Part shown: positions 43,845 to 51,940 of the stretch, one piece after another
Numbering within the stretch: the first letter of the stretch is position 1
Layout of the letters: the number at the start of each line of letters is the position of its first letter
Assembly (NCBI GenBank): GCA_947474365.1
Contig: CANJIU010000018.1
Span: 1-64,000, forward strand
Reading direction: 5' to 3'
Length of the DNA stretch: 64,000 nt
DNA from: Opitutia bacterium
Lineage (GTDB): Bacteria > Verrucomicrobiota > Verrucomicrobiia > Opitutales > Opitutaceae
Position numbers and translations under genes: made by a program
Notes under the pieces: model-generated
The model's database searches: none
Seen by the model: the letters and a program-made list of their open reading frames with translations, nothing else
Told to the model about the DNA's origin: nothing

Positions 43845-44999
43845 GTGCCCACGTCCGCCACCGCCCTTAATCTCTACGATCTCACCCGCGAGCAGCTGCG
43901 CGCGCAGTTCGGGCGGTGGGAGTTTTCCCCGGTGCACGCGGACCGGCTGTGGAATTATCTCTACCTCCAACTGGCCGACTCGTTTTCCGCGGAGGCGATG
44001 CCGGAGCTGCCGGCCAAGGTACGAACGCGCCTCGCGGCGTCGGCGACGCTTGGCGTGCTCCCTACCGCGCTGGAGACGGACTCGAGCGACGGCTTCACGC
44101 GCAAGTATCTGCTCTCGCTCACTGACGGGGAACGGATTGAAACGGTGCTGATGCGTTTCACGGGTCGCGTCACGGCGTGCATCAGCTCACAGGTCGGCTG
44201 TGCGATGGGCTGCGTCTTCTGCGCCACCGGCCAGATGGGCTACACCCGCCATCTCACTCCAGGCGAAATTGTCGCTCAGGCCGTCCACGTCGCCCGCGCC
44301 CTGCGTCATCCGTCCCAATCAGAGTGTCACGTAATACGTGACACTGTGCCTACCGCCACGAGGGAAGCGGAAAAAAAGTGTCACGTATTAAGTGACACTG
44401 TGATCCGGGCGAGGCTGCGCAACGTCGTGCTCATGGGGATGGGGGAGCCGTTGCACAATTACGACGCGGTGATGCACGCGATTGACATCCTGCGGGACGA
44501 GGCGGGGCTCGCGGTCGCGGCAGAGCGGATCACGTTGAGCACGGTGGGTGTCGTGCCAGGCATCCTGCGGCTGGCGGCGGAGCAGCGTCCCATGCACCTG
44601 GCAGTGTCATTGCACGCCGCCACGCAGGCGGAGCGGGCGGCGCTCGTGCCGGCGGCGAAAAAGTGGCCGCTCGACGAGTTGATGGCGGCCTGCCGCGCCT
44701 ACAGCACGGCGACCGGCCGGAAGATTTTCTACGAGTGGACCCTGATCGAGGGGAAGAACGACTCGCCCGAGCATGCCCGTGCCGTCGGCACCCTGCTGCG
44801 TGGCCTGCCTGCGCAGGTTAATCTCATTCCGTTGAATCCGACCTCTGGTTACGACGGCACGCCGACCCACACCGTGGCGGCGAAGACTTTTCAACGCGTC
44901 CTCGCCGACGAATTCAAACTTCCGAGCACCGTCCGGCAGCGTCGCGGGATCGACATCGCCGCCGGCTGCGGCCAGCTCGCGGTGGCGGGAACGGCGTAG
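43845..44999 (+). CDS. rlmN: 23S rRNA (adenine-2503-C2)-methyltransferase with in-frame repeat insertion
   Basis: A 384-residue radical-SAM enzyme that methylates A2503 of 23S rRNA. The CxxxCxxC cluster motif is CAMGCVFC (119-126), followed by the NVVLMGMGEPLHNYDAV block, SLHAATQAERAALVP and the C-terminal RRGIDIAAGCGQL with the resolving Cys. Between residues about 158 and 188 lies an extra segment (ECHVIRDT ... KCHVLSDT) that normal RlmN proteins lack. It is encoded by two related palindromes at 44323-44345 and 44377-44399. The insertion keeps the frame and lies before the MGMGEP motif, probably in a surface loop. The start is a GTG. Confidence 0.93.
   Translation: MPTSATALNLYDLTREQLRAQFGRWEFSPVHADRLWNYLYLQLADSFSAEAMPELPAKVRTRLAASATLGVLPTALETDSSDGFTRKYLLSLTDGERIETVLMRFTGRVTACISSQVGCAMGCVFCATGQMGYTRHLTPGEIVAQAVHVARALRHPSQSECHVIRDTVPTATREAEKKCHVLSDTVIRARLRNVVLMGMGEPLHNYDAVMHAIDILRDEAGLAVAAERITLSTVGVVPGILRLAAEQRPMHLAVSLHAATQAERAALVPAAKKWPLDELMAACRAYSTATGRKIFYEWTLIEGKNDSPEHARAVGTLLRGLPAQVNLIPLNPTSGYDGTPTHTVAAKTFQRVLADEFKLPSTVRQRRGIDIAAGCGQLAVAGTA
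44323..44402. repeat. Paired palindromic element inside rlmN
   Basis: The first palindrome has perfect 11-bp arms, AGTGTCACGTA (44323-44333) and TACGTGACACT (44335-44345), around one base. The second has 8-bp arms, AGTGTCAC (44377-44384) and GTGACACT (44392-44399), around GTATTAA. The two share the same core and a trailing GTG and stand in the same orientation with about 30 bp between them. They are translated as related peptides, a pattern like REP-type or Rickettsia-type palindromic elements that enter genes in frame. Confidence 0.8.
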
Positions 45000-45056
45000 C
45001 GGGGCGATGGCGGACCCGTCTGCGCGGTGCCCGTTTTCACACCGAACGCGGCGCGG

Positions 45057-45632
45057 CTATTTGTTCAGGTCGCGGTCGACCCAGTATTTGGTCCCCTGCA
45101 GCGTCGCCTGGAGCGCGAGGCCGTTCTTGGTGAACTGGTAGATTTCCACGCCGGGAATCACGGTCGCGGCGAGGGCGACCTGATCACCCTTGTCGTCGGA
45201 CTTGGCCGCGGCGTCCGCCTGTCCGCTGAAGTCCCAGCCTTTTTCGATGAAGGTCTCCAGCTTGGCCTTGTCGTGAAAAATGAAGATTGCCCGAAAATCC
45301 TTGATGCCCAGCCCCAGCCCGATTCCGGCCGAACCCATTTTCATGAACGTCTCCCGGCCCTTCTTGTCGACGACCACGCCGTGGCCGCCGGCGAAGCTCG
45401 CAAAGATCACATTCACCCCGACGTTGGTGAACACGGCGTAGCCCTCCGCTTTTTTGATCCGCGCCTTCGTCTCGGGCTTTTCCTTGTAAAGGTCGGTGAG
45501 GACGGCGTCGCGCATCTTCAGGGTCGAGGCACGTTTCTCCTCGGGCGTTTCCTTGGCGGTGAGGTTTGAGATGCCAGCGACCAGGAGGATTAACGAGGCC
45601 AGTATGAGCCGGGGAATAGCGGGGCATTGCAT
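45057..45632 (-). CDS. Secreted SYLF/YSC84-domain lipid-binding protein
   Basis: A 191-residue exported protein (signal core LILASLILLVAGISNLTA). The SYLF domain is seen in KIKKAEG-like RIKKAEGYAVFTNVGVNVIF, then GGHGVVVDKKGRETFMKMGS, GLGLGIKDFRAIFIFHD and the C-terminal TKNGLALQATLQGTKYW. SYLF proteins bind phospholipid; bacterial members may act at the outer membrane. It ends the directon that begins at glyQS but is set apart by 87 bp. Confidence 0.85.
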   Translation of the reverse strand: MQCPAIPRLILASLILLVAGISNLTAKETPEEKRASTLKMRDAVLTDLYKEKPETKARIKKAEGYAVFTNVGVNVIFASFAGGHGVVVDKKGRETFMKMGSAGIGLGLGIKDFRAIFIFHDKAKLETFIEKGWDFSGQADAAAKSDDKGDQVALAATVIPGVEIYQFTKNGLALQATLQGTKYWVDRDLNK

Positions 45633-45719
45633 CAGCAGATCGTACGTCCATGTCCGCCGGGGTGCAAAGTGAATTGTCGGTTGCGGTAACCGTGCCCGGC
45701 TCGGCCGCGAGCCATCGAT

Positions 45720-46355
45720 TCAGGCGATCCAGCGGGCACGGAAATCCCGCCGATCAACCGGCCAGTGGCGCCAGCGCGGGGCCGCCGCACGGGCGTCTTT
45801 AAGGGTGAGGCGGGCCGCTTCGGCGAGGTTGTGGCACACGATCCCGAGGTCGGCCTCGCACCAGAAGTCGCGCGCGGCGGCGCGGTCGTGTTTTGCCGCG
45901 GCGAGCGCGGCGCGGGAGAGAACGAGCCCGCTCATCGGCGGCAGCGTGCAACCCAGCGTGACGAGCACGCCCTGCAGCCGCGAAAGCACGCCTTTACCTC
46001 CGGTGCTGTGCTCGCTGACGACAACGGCAGCGGGCTTGCCGAGCCAGATCGCCGTGCCCTCCGCGGGCGTGGCGTCTTCGAGAAATTTTTGGAGCACACT
46101 GCTCCACGAGTCCCAATGCGTGCCGGTGCCAAACAGGAATGCATCGGCGCGGCCGAGCGCGGCGCGGAGTTCCGGCGTGAAAGTGGATGATCCTGCGCGG
46201 GAGGGCGAAGCCGGCGGAACTGCGAGGGTGACCGATTCGACGGTGGCGCGGCGGGCGATCCGGCGACGGGCGCGCGTGAGGATGACGGCGGTGTTGCCGT
46301 CGTCGCCCGCGAGGGAGGCGTTGAGCAACAGAATGCGCGGACGGGCGGTGGGCAT
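45720..46355 (-). CDS. Flavodoxin-fold NADPH-dependent FMN reductase-like protein
   Basis: A 211-residue protein with a flavodoxin-like fold (RILLLNASLAGDDGNTAVIL; FLFGTGTHWDSWSSVLQKFL; VVVSEHSTGGKGVLSRLQGV). This is the pattern of NAD(P)H:FMN/quinone reductases, in which these loops hold FMN. The start at 46355 lies 14 bp after the DUF1643 stop codon, which suggests co-transcription. The longer frame shadows the DUF1643 gene. The electron acceptor is unknown. Confidence 0.75.
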   Translation of the reverse strand: MPTARPRILLLNASLAGDDGNTAVILTRARRRIARRATVESVTLAVPPASPSRAGSSTFTPELRAALGRADAFLFGTGTHWDSWSSVLQKFLEDATPAEGTAIWLGKPAAVVVSEHSTGGKGVLSRLQGVLVTLGCTLPPMSGLVLSRAALAAAKHDRAAARDFWCEADLGIVCHNLAEAARLTLKDARAAAPRWRHWPVDRRDFRARWIA

Positions 46356-46369
46356 CGTTGGCGGATCGG

Positions 46370-46885
46370 CTAGGCGCGGCTCGCCGGTGAAACCGCCTCC
46401 GACACCGGTGGCTTCCACCGCACGAGTTTCTGCTTCCCGGCGACATAGAGGGGATGCCGCGGGTGTCCGTCCTGGGTGGTGCCAAGGCACCAGAGTTCGC
46501 GTCCGGCGAAGAGGCGCACCACGGCATCAGCGCGCGCCTGAAATTCACCGCACACGCCCCAGGCAGCGACAATCTTCCCGCAGCGATCGGCGGCGGCGAG
46601 GAGGGAGGCGTCGTTTTCCGGGCCGACTGGATCGGGTGCGGCCATCATCTCCTTCGGGTAGGGCGTGCGGAGTCCGAAGAGGTTGGCCATCCAGAATCCG
46701 TCAAATCCCTCGCGCTGCGAAAACGTGCGGATGCGCGTGAGCGTGGGATCGAGCTGGGCCTCGTCGGCGGTGCTGGGGTTGAGCCCGATCCAGAGGATGA
46801 GTTTGTCGCCAAAAAGCGGATTCCAGCAGTGCACGAGCGAATAGCGGTGACGGCGGTCCGGCGAGAAATGGCAGGGGTTTTCCAT
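46370..46885 (-). CDS. DUF1643 family protein
   Basis: A 171-residue protein matching DUF1643: RYSLVHCWNP, LILWIGLNPSTADEAQLDPT, FSQREGFDGFWMANLFGLRT and VAAWGVCGEFQARAD. The family is widespread and of unknown function; it has no signal or membrane segment. It lies 18 bp downstream of the YecA-like gene and 14 bp upstream of the flavin reductase-like gene. Confidence 0.88.
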   Translation of the reverse strand: MENPCHFSPDRRHRYSLVHCWNPLFGDKLILWIGLNPSTADEAQLDPTLTRIRTFSQREGFDGFWMANLFGLRTPYPKEMMAAPDPVGPENDASLLAAADRCGKIVAAWGVCGEFQARADAVVRLFAGRELWCLGTTQDGHPRHPLYVAGKQKLVRWKPPVSEAVSPASRA

Positions 46886-46903
46886 GCGTTCGCGCGACGA
46901 TCC

Positions 46904-47998
46904 TCAGCGGGGCCCGGCCGGCGGCTGCGTCCGGAGCGCGCGGATCAGCGCGGCGACCGAGGCTCCGATCGTGCGCGGCGGGTTGCCCTCGGCCGCGTCG
47001 GCAATGCGGTCTTTGTTGCCCGTGCCGACGAACTCAGCCCACCAGCGAATCACTTCCCAGTGCTCCGCGAGGTCCGGTCGGCGGAGGGCGTCGCCCCAGG
47101 CCTCAGGCCAGAGTTCGGTTGCCCGCATGAAGCCGCCCGCCCATTCCACCATGGCCGCCGCAAAGGGGACGACGGACTCACCGGGGAAATCCTCCTGCCA
47201 CACATCGATCGCCTGATCGTGAGGGCTGGCATCGGGTTCGACGTGGGCCTGAACGAGTTCGCAGACGTAGTTCCAGTAGGTCATCAGCAGCGACAGAAAA
47301 TCCTGCAGCTCTGCGTCGCTGCTCCACGTGGCCCCGTCTTTACCCCACAACGCGTCGATTAGCTTGGTCGGCGAGACGGGATGCGGACAGATTTGCAGCG
47401 CGGTGACCAGGCCGCTCAAGTGGTAGAACTTGGGCACCTCGTCGGCCTCGTCGTCGAGCCAGGCGATGAGATCCTGGCGCACCGCGAGGATGTCGTCGTC
47501 CTCCTCTGAGTCGTCCACAAAATCGTAGCCGTCCTCCCCGCACCGCGCTTCGAGGATGGCGAGCACGCGTTCGAGGCGTTCCTCGGAATCATGGGGACCG
47601 CGGACAAAGCAGGGCCGGCCGTCACGGCCGAACGTGAAATCCGTGGGACAGAGCGCGGCGTCGATGCCGGAGAGCACGCGCCGCGCCTTGCGGAAATCGC
47701 GATGCGGCGCGAAGCCGAACCGCTCGGCGTAGGCGACGGCGCCCTCGATCAATTTTTTCGCGCAGGTCGGGTGGATGGGTTCCCTCGTCGCCTCGGGCAG
47801 GCGTTCGGCGATGTAATCTTCCAGCTCCGATTCGAGCAGATCCGTGTCGGCAAACGCGTCCTTGACGCCGAGGCACCAGACATCGACGAGGAAAAAGCCG
47901 GCGTCGGCCGAACTGTTACCCCGCCGGCGCACGACCAGCACTTGCGCGAGTCCGTGTTCCTGCCAGGATTTTCCGATGTAGGCTTCGTAGCGGTCCAT
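46904..47998 (-). CDS. YecA/UPF0149-like protein with N-terminal extension
   Basis: A 364-residue cytoplasmic protein. The C-terminal half resembles the UPF0149 (YgfB/YecA) helical fold: LSLLMTYWNYVCELVQAHVE and VPFAAAMVEWAGGFMRATEL. The N-terminal half contains QVLVVRRRGNSSADAGFFLV and DVWCLGVKDAFAD, a pattern I recall from uncharacterised proteins that often bear SEC-C zinc motifs; none is present here. Acidic runs (DDSEEDDD) join the halves. Function unknown. Located 61 bp after the first SNF2 gene. Confidence 0.75.
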   Translation of the reverse strand: MDRYEAYIGKSWQEHGLAQVLVVRRRGNSSADAGFFLVDVWCLGVKDAFADTDLLESELEDYIAERLPEATREPIHPTCAKKLIEGAVAYAERFGFAPHRDFRKARRVLSGIDAALCPTDFTFGRDGRPCFVRGPHDSEERLERVLAILEARCGEDGYDFVDDSEEDDDILAVRQDLIAWLDDEADEVPKFYHLSGLVTALQICPHPVSPTKLIDALWGKDGATWSSDAELQDFLSLLMTYWNYVCELVQAHVEPDASPHDQAIDVWQEDFPGESVVPFAAAMVEWAGGFMRATELWPEAWGDALRRPDLAEHWEVIRWWAEFVGTGNKDRIADAAEGNPPRTIGASVAALIRALRTQPPAGPR

Positions 47999-48059
47999 GA
48001 CGGGCAGGTTGGCGTCCGCGACGGCGGAGCGGAAGGGAAATTACAGTCCGCGGACGGGC

Positions 48060-51000
48060 CTACGCCAGGATCCGCCGGAGGCTGTCGAGATCGAGGACGG
48101 TCGCGAGCGACTCTTCCTGCACGACGGCGGCGGCGAGGGCGGCCTTTTCCTTCTGGAGCGCGCGGATCTTTTCCTCGACGGTGTCGCGGGCGATCAGGCG
48201 GTAGGCGATCACCTGGTTTTTCTGGCCGATGCGGTGGGTGCGATCGATCGCCTGTGCTTCCACGGCGGGGTTCCACCACGGATCGAACAAGACGACGTAG
48301 CTCGCGGCGGTGAGATTCAGGCCGGAGCCGGCTGCCTTGAGTGAGAGGAGGAAAACAGGGATCGCGGAATCGCTTTGGAACTTGTCCACGAGGGACTGGC
48401 GATTTTCCGTCTGGCCGGTGAGGAGCAGATGGGCGATGCCGCGGGACGTGAGTTCGTCGCGGATCAGTTCCAACATCGTGACGAATTGTGAGAAGACCAA
48501 GACCTTGTGGCCCTCGGCGACGAGTGGTTCGAGGGTGTCGAGCAGCGCTTCCAGTTTGGCGCTCGGGAGCGGCAGGGAGTCGGATGCGGAGGACGGCGAG
48601 TCGGATGCGGACGCGGCCACAGATTTGGCGGACGCTTTGGCGGCGGCTTTGCGGCGTGAGGTTTTGGGCAGTTCGCCGGCGCCGATAAGGCGGGGATCGC
48701 AGCAGATTTGGCGGAGGCGAAGGAGGGACTGGAGGATGTTGAAGCGCTGGGTGTCGAAGTCGCGGTTGTTTTTCACGCCGAGGAGCAGGGCGCGGGTGCG
48801 CTTGAGTTCGGCGTCGTAGAGGCGGCGTTGTTCGCCCTCGAGCTCAACGACGAGTTCCTCCTCGATGCGCGGAGGGAGATCGCGGGCGACTTGGGATTTG
48901 GTGCGACGTAACAGGAAATGTTTGACGCGCTGCGCGAGGTGGGTGCGGGCGCCGACGGAATCGTTCTTGTCGTTGTAGAGGCGCTTGAAGGCGGCCTGTC
49001 CACCGAGGAGGCCGGGTTGTGCGAAGGCGAAGAGGCTCCAGAGATCGAGCAGGCGGTTTTCGACGGGTGTGCCGGTGAGCACCAGCCGGCGCGCGGTGCG
49101 GAGGGCGCGCGCGGCTTGCGCGGTCGCGCTCGCGGGGTTCTTGATATTCTGGCCTTCGTCGAGGATCACCGCGTCCCACGTCTCGGCGGCCAGCGCGTCG
49201 GCGTGGAGGCGGAGCTGGGTGTAGTTGAGGACCAGGATCCGCGTATCGAGCTTCGACAGCGGGGAACCGGAGCCCGAGGCGGGCGCGACCAGGGCCGAGG
49301 TGAAGGCCGTGGTCGTGAGGGCCGGAGCGAAGCGGGCGGACTCGAGCTGCCAGTTGACGACGACGGATTTGGGGCAGACGACGAGGGCCCGGAACGGCTT
49401 GGGTCGTGCTGCCCTGGCGGTGGCATCGGCGAGCCAGAGGAGCCAGGCGAGGGTTTGGAGGGTTTTGCCGAGGCCCATGTCGTCGGCGAGGATGCCGCCG
49501 AAATTATTTTCCGAGAGGAACGCGAGGAAGTGAAACCCCTCGTGCTGGTAGGGTCGGAGGTCGGCGACGAGGCCGCCGGGTGTGGGCGGCGGTGCGGAGG
49601 CGCGGAGGGCGGCGGAGCGTTGGCGGACCTGGTCCCAGAGTTTTTCCGGCAGGGCGTCGCGGAGGGAATCATCGGCGAGTTGCAGCGCGTGGAAACGAAG
49701 CGGCTCACGGCTGGTCTCGTTAGCGGCCGAGGCGGGATCGAGGCCGAGGCGGGAGAGTTTTTCCTGCGTGGCGGCGGAGTCCTCGACGGTAAGCCGGCGC
49801 CAGCCGCGAGCGCCGAGGCGCACGAAGCGGCCCCGCGCGTTGTGCAGGAGGGCGATTTCCGCGGGAGTGAGGGTGGTGTCTTCCGCGCGGAGCGTCACGC
49901 GGACATCGAACCAGTCGATACCGGCCCCGTCGCCGGGCGTGAGGTCGAGGGCGAAGTGCGCGCGGGTGGGAGCCTGCGCGAAGGCGGCGATCTCGGGCGA
50001 GAGTTCGATGAGCGTATTTGCGGGAAAGCCCGCGATCCACGAGGCAAACGCCTCGGGAAAATTGTTCTGGAAAATTTCGGCGTAAAGTCGCGGGCCGTCC
50101 GGATGCCAGGAGTCGTTGATGAAGGAGAAGCGGCGGAACTGTTCGACGGCGGCATGCGTCGGATCGAAGTCCAGGAGGAGAAACGCAGCGTCCGCGGGTG
50201 GAGGCGGCAGGCCGGGACCGGTGCGCCGCCAGGTGCCGTTTTCGTACAACCCGCGGATCGAGCCGTCGGGTGCGAGTGCGGCGAATTCGGCGACGAGCAC
50301 GTCGTCGTCGGGCGAGGTGTGATTGGGGCGGCGCGGGGCGAGGTGGGCGCGGAGGCGGGGCCGGAGGGATTCGGAGCGGAAGCGGCCGGCGGTGTCGTTG
50401 GGGAGCTTGACGCCGGCGCGAAGGGCGAAACGGCCCGCCTCGGGGAGCGCGAGGGCGGCGCGAGGGATCGGCACGGGCTCGGAGACATCGGCCGTCGATC
50501 CGGCTGGTGGCGGCAGCCCAGTGAAGAGCGTCGCCTCGTGAAGGTAGAGGTCAGTGCGGGCAGGAAGGTGAAGCAGGGGTGCAGGCGCCGGCGTGCCGTC
50601 GGCGAAGCCGAGTCGTGCGAGCGTGAGATCGCGGTCGGTGGGATGATCGTGAAATTGCCAGATCAGATGGCGCGGATCGCGGACGATGGGTTTGCCGGAA
50701 TCGTCGACGATGCAGGTGCGGGCGAGTGGATGCTGGAGGAGCCGGCCGAGGAATTCGCGATCCGCGGCATCGGAAAGTTTGAGGGCGGTGCGGCCGGTCC
50801 GAAGATAATGGGCGCGCACGATGCTTGCGAGGGTGGACGAGGCGGGCTCAAGGGACGTGGCGGCGTCTTCGGCGCGATCGAGGAAGTCGCGCAGTTCCGT
50901 GGCGGAGAGCGCGACGAAGAACGTGACGGGGGTGGAGCCGACCGCAGGGTCGGAGGAAAAGGTGGCGGGCGGAGCGGAGATTTCCCAAACGGGTTTTTTC

Positions 51001-51860
51001 CGGCTGAGGCGGAGCCGCAGGGAGCGCAGCACGACCGTCGCGGATTCGGGGGTGGTGCTCGATACCGAGTTTTCGAGCGAGGCGAACCGCGTGCGCCAGG
51101 CGGCCAGTTCACGTTCGCGGTGGTGCGCGGTGACGGCAGCGCGGGCCCACGCGACATCGGTGAGTTTCTCCATGAAGCCCGGCAACGGGATGTTTTTCTC
51201 CGTGAAGATGAGCGCGAGATGAGACCAGAGTTCCAGCGGGGTGGCGGGCGGGCGGCTCCAGCGGTGTTCGAAGGGATTGCTGTAGAAATTGAAGGCGCTG
51301 TAGCGCTGCGCGGCGGGAATCAGGCTTTGCAGAATGTGATAATGATAGGAACTGCCCGCGCGGACGCTCTGGTGCAGGTCGAGGAGCGTGCGTAGAAACG
51401 CGCGATGCTTGCGCTCGGGGGGAGCACCCGTGGCTGTGGTGAATTGTTCAACCAGAGAGTCCTCTTCTGGCGAGACGGAGACTTTTTTCCCGGCGTCGCG
51501 CTTGGTGGCCTTGGCCGCTTCGGCGAGCTCCGCCTGCAGGGAATCCTCGGAAACCAGTCGATCGAGCAGCGACGTGCCCATGGCGAAGAGATGCTTGCAC
51601 CGGACGCCGACCGGACACGAGCAGGTACCGTCCCAACCAGCGCCGGTCCGGAAGGCCAGGGTGCATATGTACCGAAAGCTGCCCTGGACCGTGGTGGTGG
51701 CGGTGGCTTGGTTGGGTGGAACCCAGATGAAATCGAGTTCGTCCACCGCGCCCCGTGCGTAGTAGTCGCGGCCCCGGCTGCGATCGCGCAGTTCGAAGCC
51801 GTTCAGCCAGCCGGCGAGCTCGGACCGGAGATGCGGAGGTGGGCGAACACTGTCGGACAT
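48060..51860 (-). CDS. SNF2-family helicase with N-terminal SWIM zinc finger (paralog A)
   Basis: A 1266-residue Swi2/Snf2-type ATPase that likely moves along duplex DNA and displaces proteins. A SWIM finger is at the N terminus (C80-x-C82-x5-C88-x-H90). After a long helical middle part comes the ATPase: LRPYQHEGFHFLAFL, DDMGLGKTLQTLAWLLWL, VILDEGQNIKN (DEGQ in motif II), LTGTPVENRLLDLWSLF, then the second lobe with VLVFSQFVTMLE, AGSGLNLTAASYVVLFDPWW and AIDRTHRIGQ. It shares this plan, and the closing VQEESLATVLDLDSLRRILA type of tail, with the gene upstream, so the two are tandem paralogs. Confidence 0.92.
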   Translation of the reverse strand: MSDSVRPPPHLRSELAGWLNGFELRDRSRGRDYYARGAVDELDFIWVPPNQATATTTVQGSFRYICTLAFRTGAGWDGTCSCPVGVRCKHLFAMGTSLLDRLVSEDSLQAELAEAAKATKRDAGKKVSVSPEEDSLVEQFTTATGAPPERKHRAFLRTLLDLHQSVRAGSSYHYHILQSLIPAAQRYSAFNFYSNPFEHRWSRPPATPLELWSHLALIFTEKNIPLPGFMEKLTDVAWARAAVTAHHRERELAAWRTRFASLENSVSSTTPESATVVLRSLRLRLSRKKPVWEISAPPATFSSDPAVGSTPVTFFVALSATELRDFLDRAEDAATSLEPASSTLASIVRAHYLRTGRTALKLSDAADREFLGRLLQHPLARTCIVDDSGKPIVRDPRHLIWQFHDHPTDRDLTLARLGFADGTPAPAPLLHLPARTDLYLHEATLFTGLPPPAGSTADVSEPVPIPRAALALPEAGRFALRAGVKLPNDTAGRFRSESLRPRLRAHLAPRRPNHTSPDDDVLVAEFAALAPDGSIRGLYENGTWRRTGPGLPPPPADAAFLLLDFDPTHAAVEQFRRFSFINDSWHPDGPRLYAEIFQNNFPEAFASWIAGFPANTLIELSPEIAAFAQAPTRAHFALDLTPGDGAGIDWFDVRVTLRAEDTTLTPAEIALLHNARGRFVRLGARGWRRLTVEDSAATQEKLSRLGLDPASAANETSREPLRFHALQLADDSLRDALPEKLWDQVRQRSAALRASAPPPTPGGLVADLRPYQHEGFHFLAFLSENNFGGILADDMGLGKTLQTLAWLLWLADATARAARPKPFRALVVCPKSVVVNWQLESARFAPALTTTAFTSALVAPASGSGSPLSKLDTRILVLNYTQLRLHADALAAETWDAVILDEGQNIKNPASATAQAARALRTARRLVLTGTPVENRLLDLWSLFAFAQPGLLGGQAAFKRLYNDKNDSVGARTHLAQRVKHFLLRRTKSQVARDLPPRIEEELVVELEGEQRRLYDAELKRTRALLLGVKNNRDFDTQRFNILQSLLRLRQICCDPRLIGAGELPKTSRRKAAAKASAKSVAASASDSPSSASDSLPLPSAKLEALLDTLEPLVAEGHKVLVFSQFVTMLELIRDELTSRGIAHLLLTGQTENRQSLVDKFQSDSAIPVFLLSLKAAGSGLNLTAASYVVLFDPWWNPAVEAQAIDRTHRIGQKNQVIAYRLIARDTVEEKIRALQKEKAALAAAVVQEESLATVLDLDSLRRILA

Positions 51861-51940
51861 GCGAGCAACGAATCAGCGCGGCGCCGGGTCGTCACGTCGG
51901 AAGCGCGGACCTCGCGACCGCGGAAAATCACCGTCCCAAC

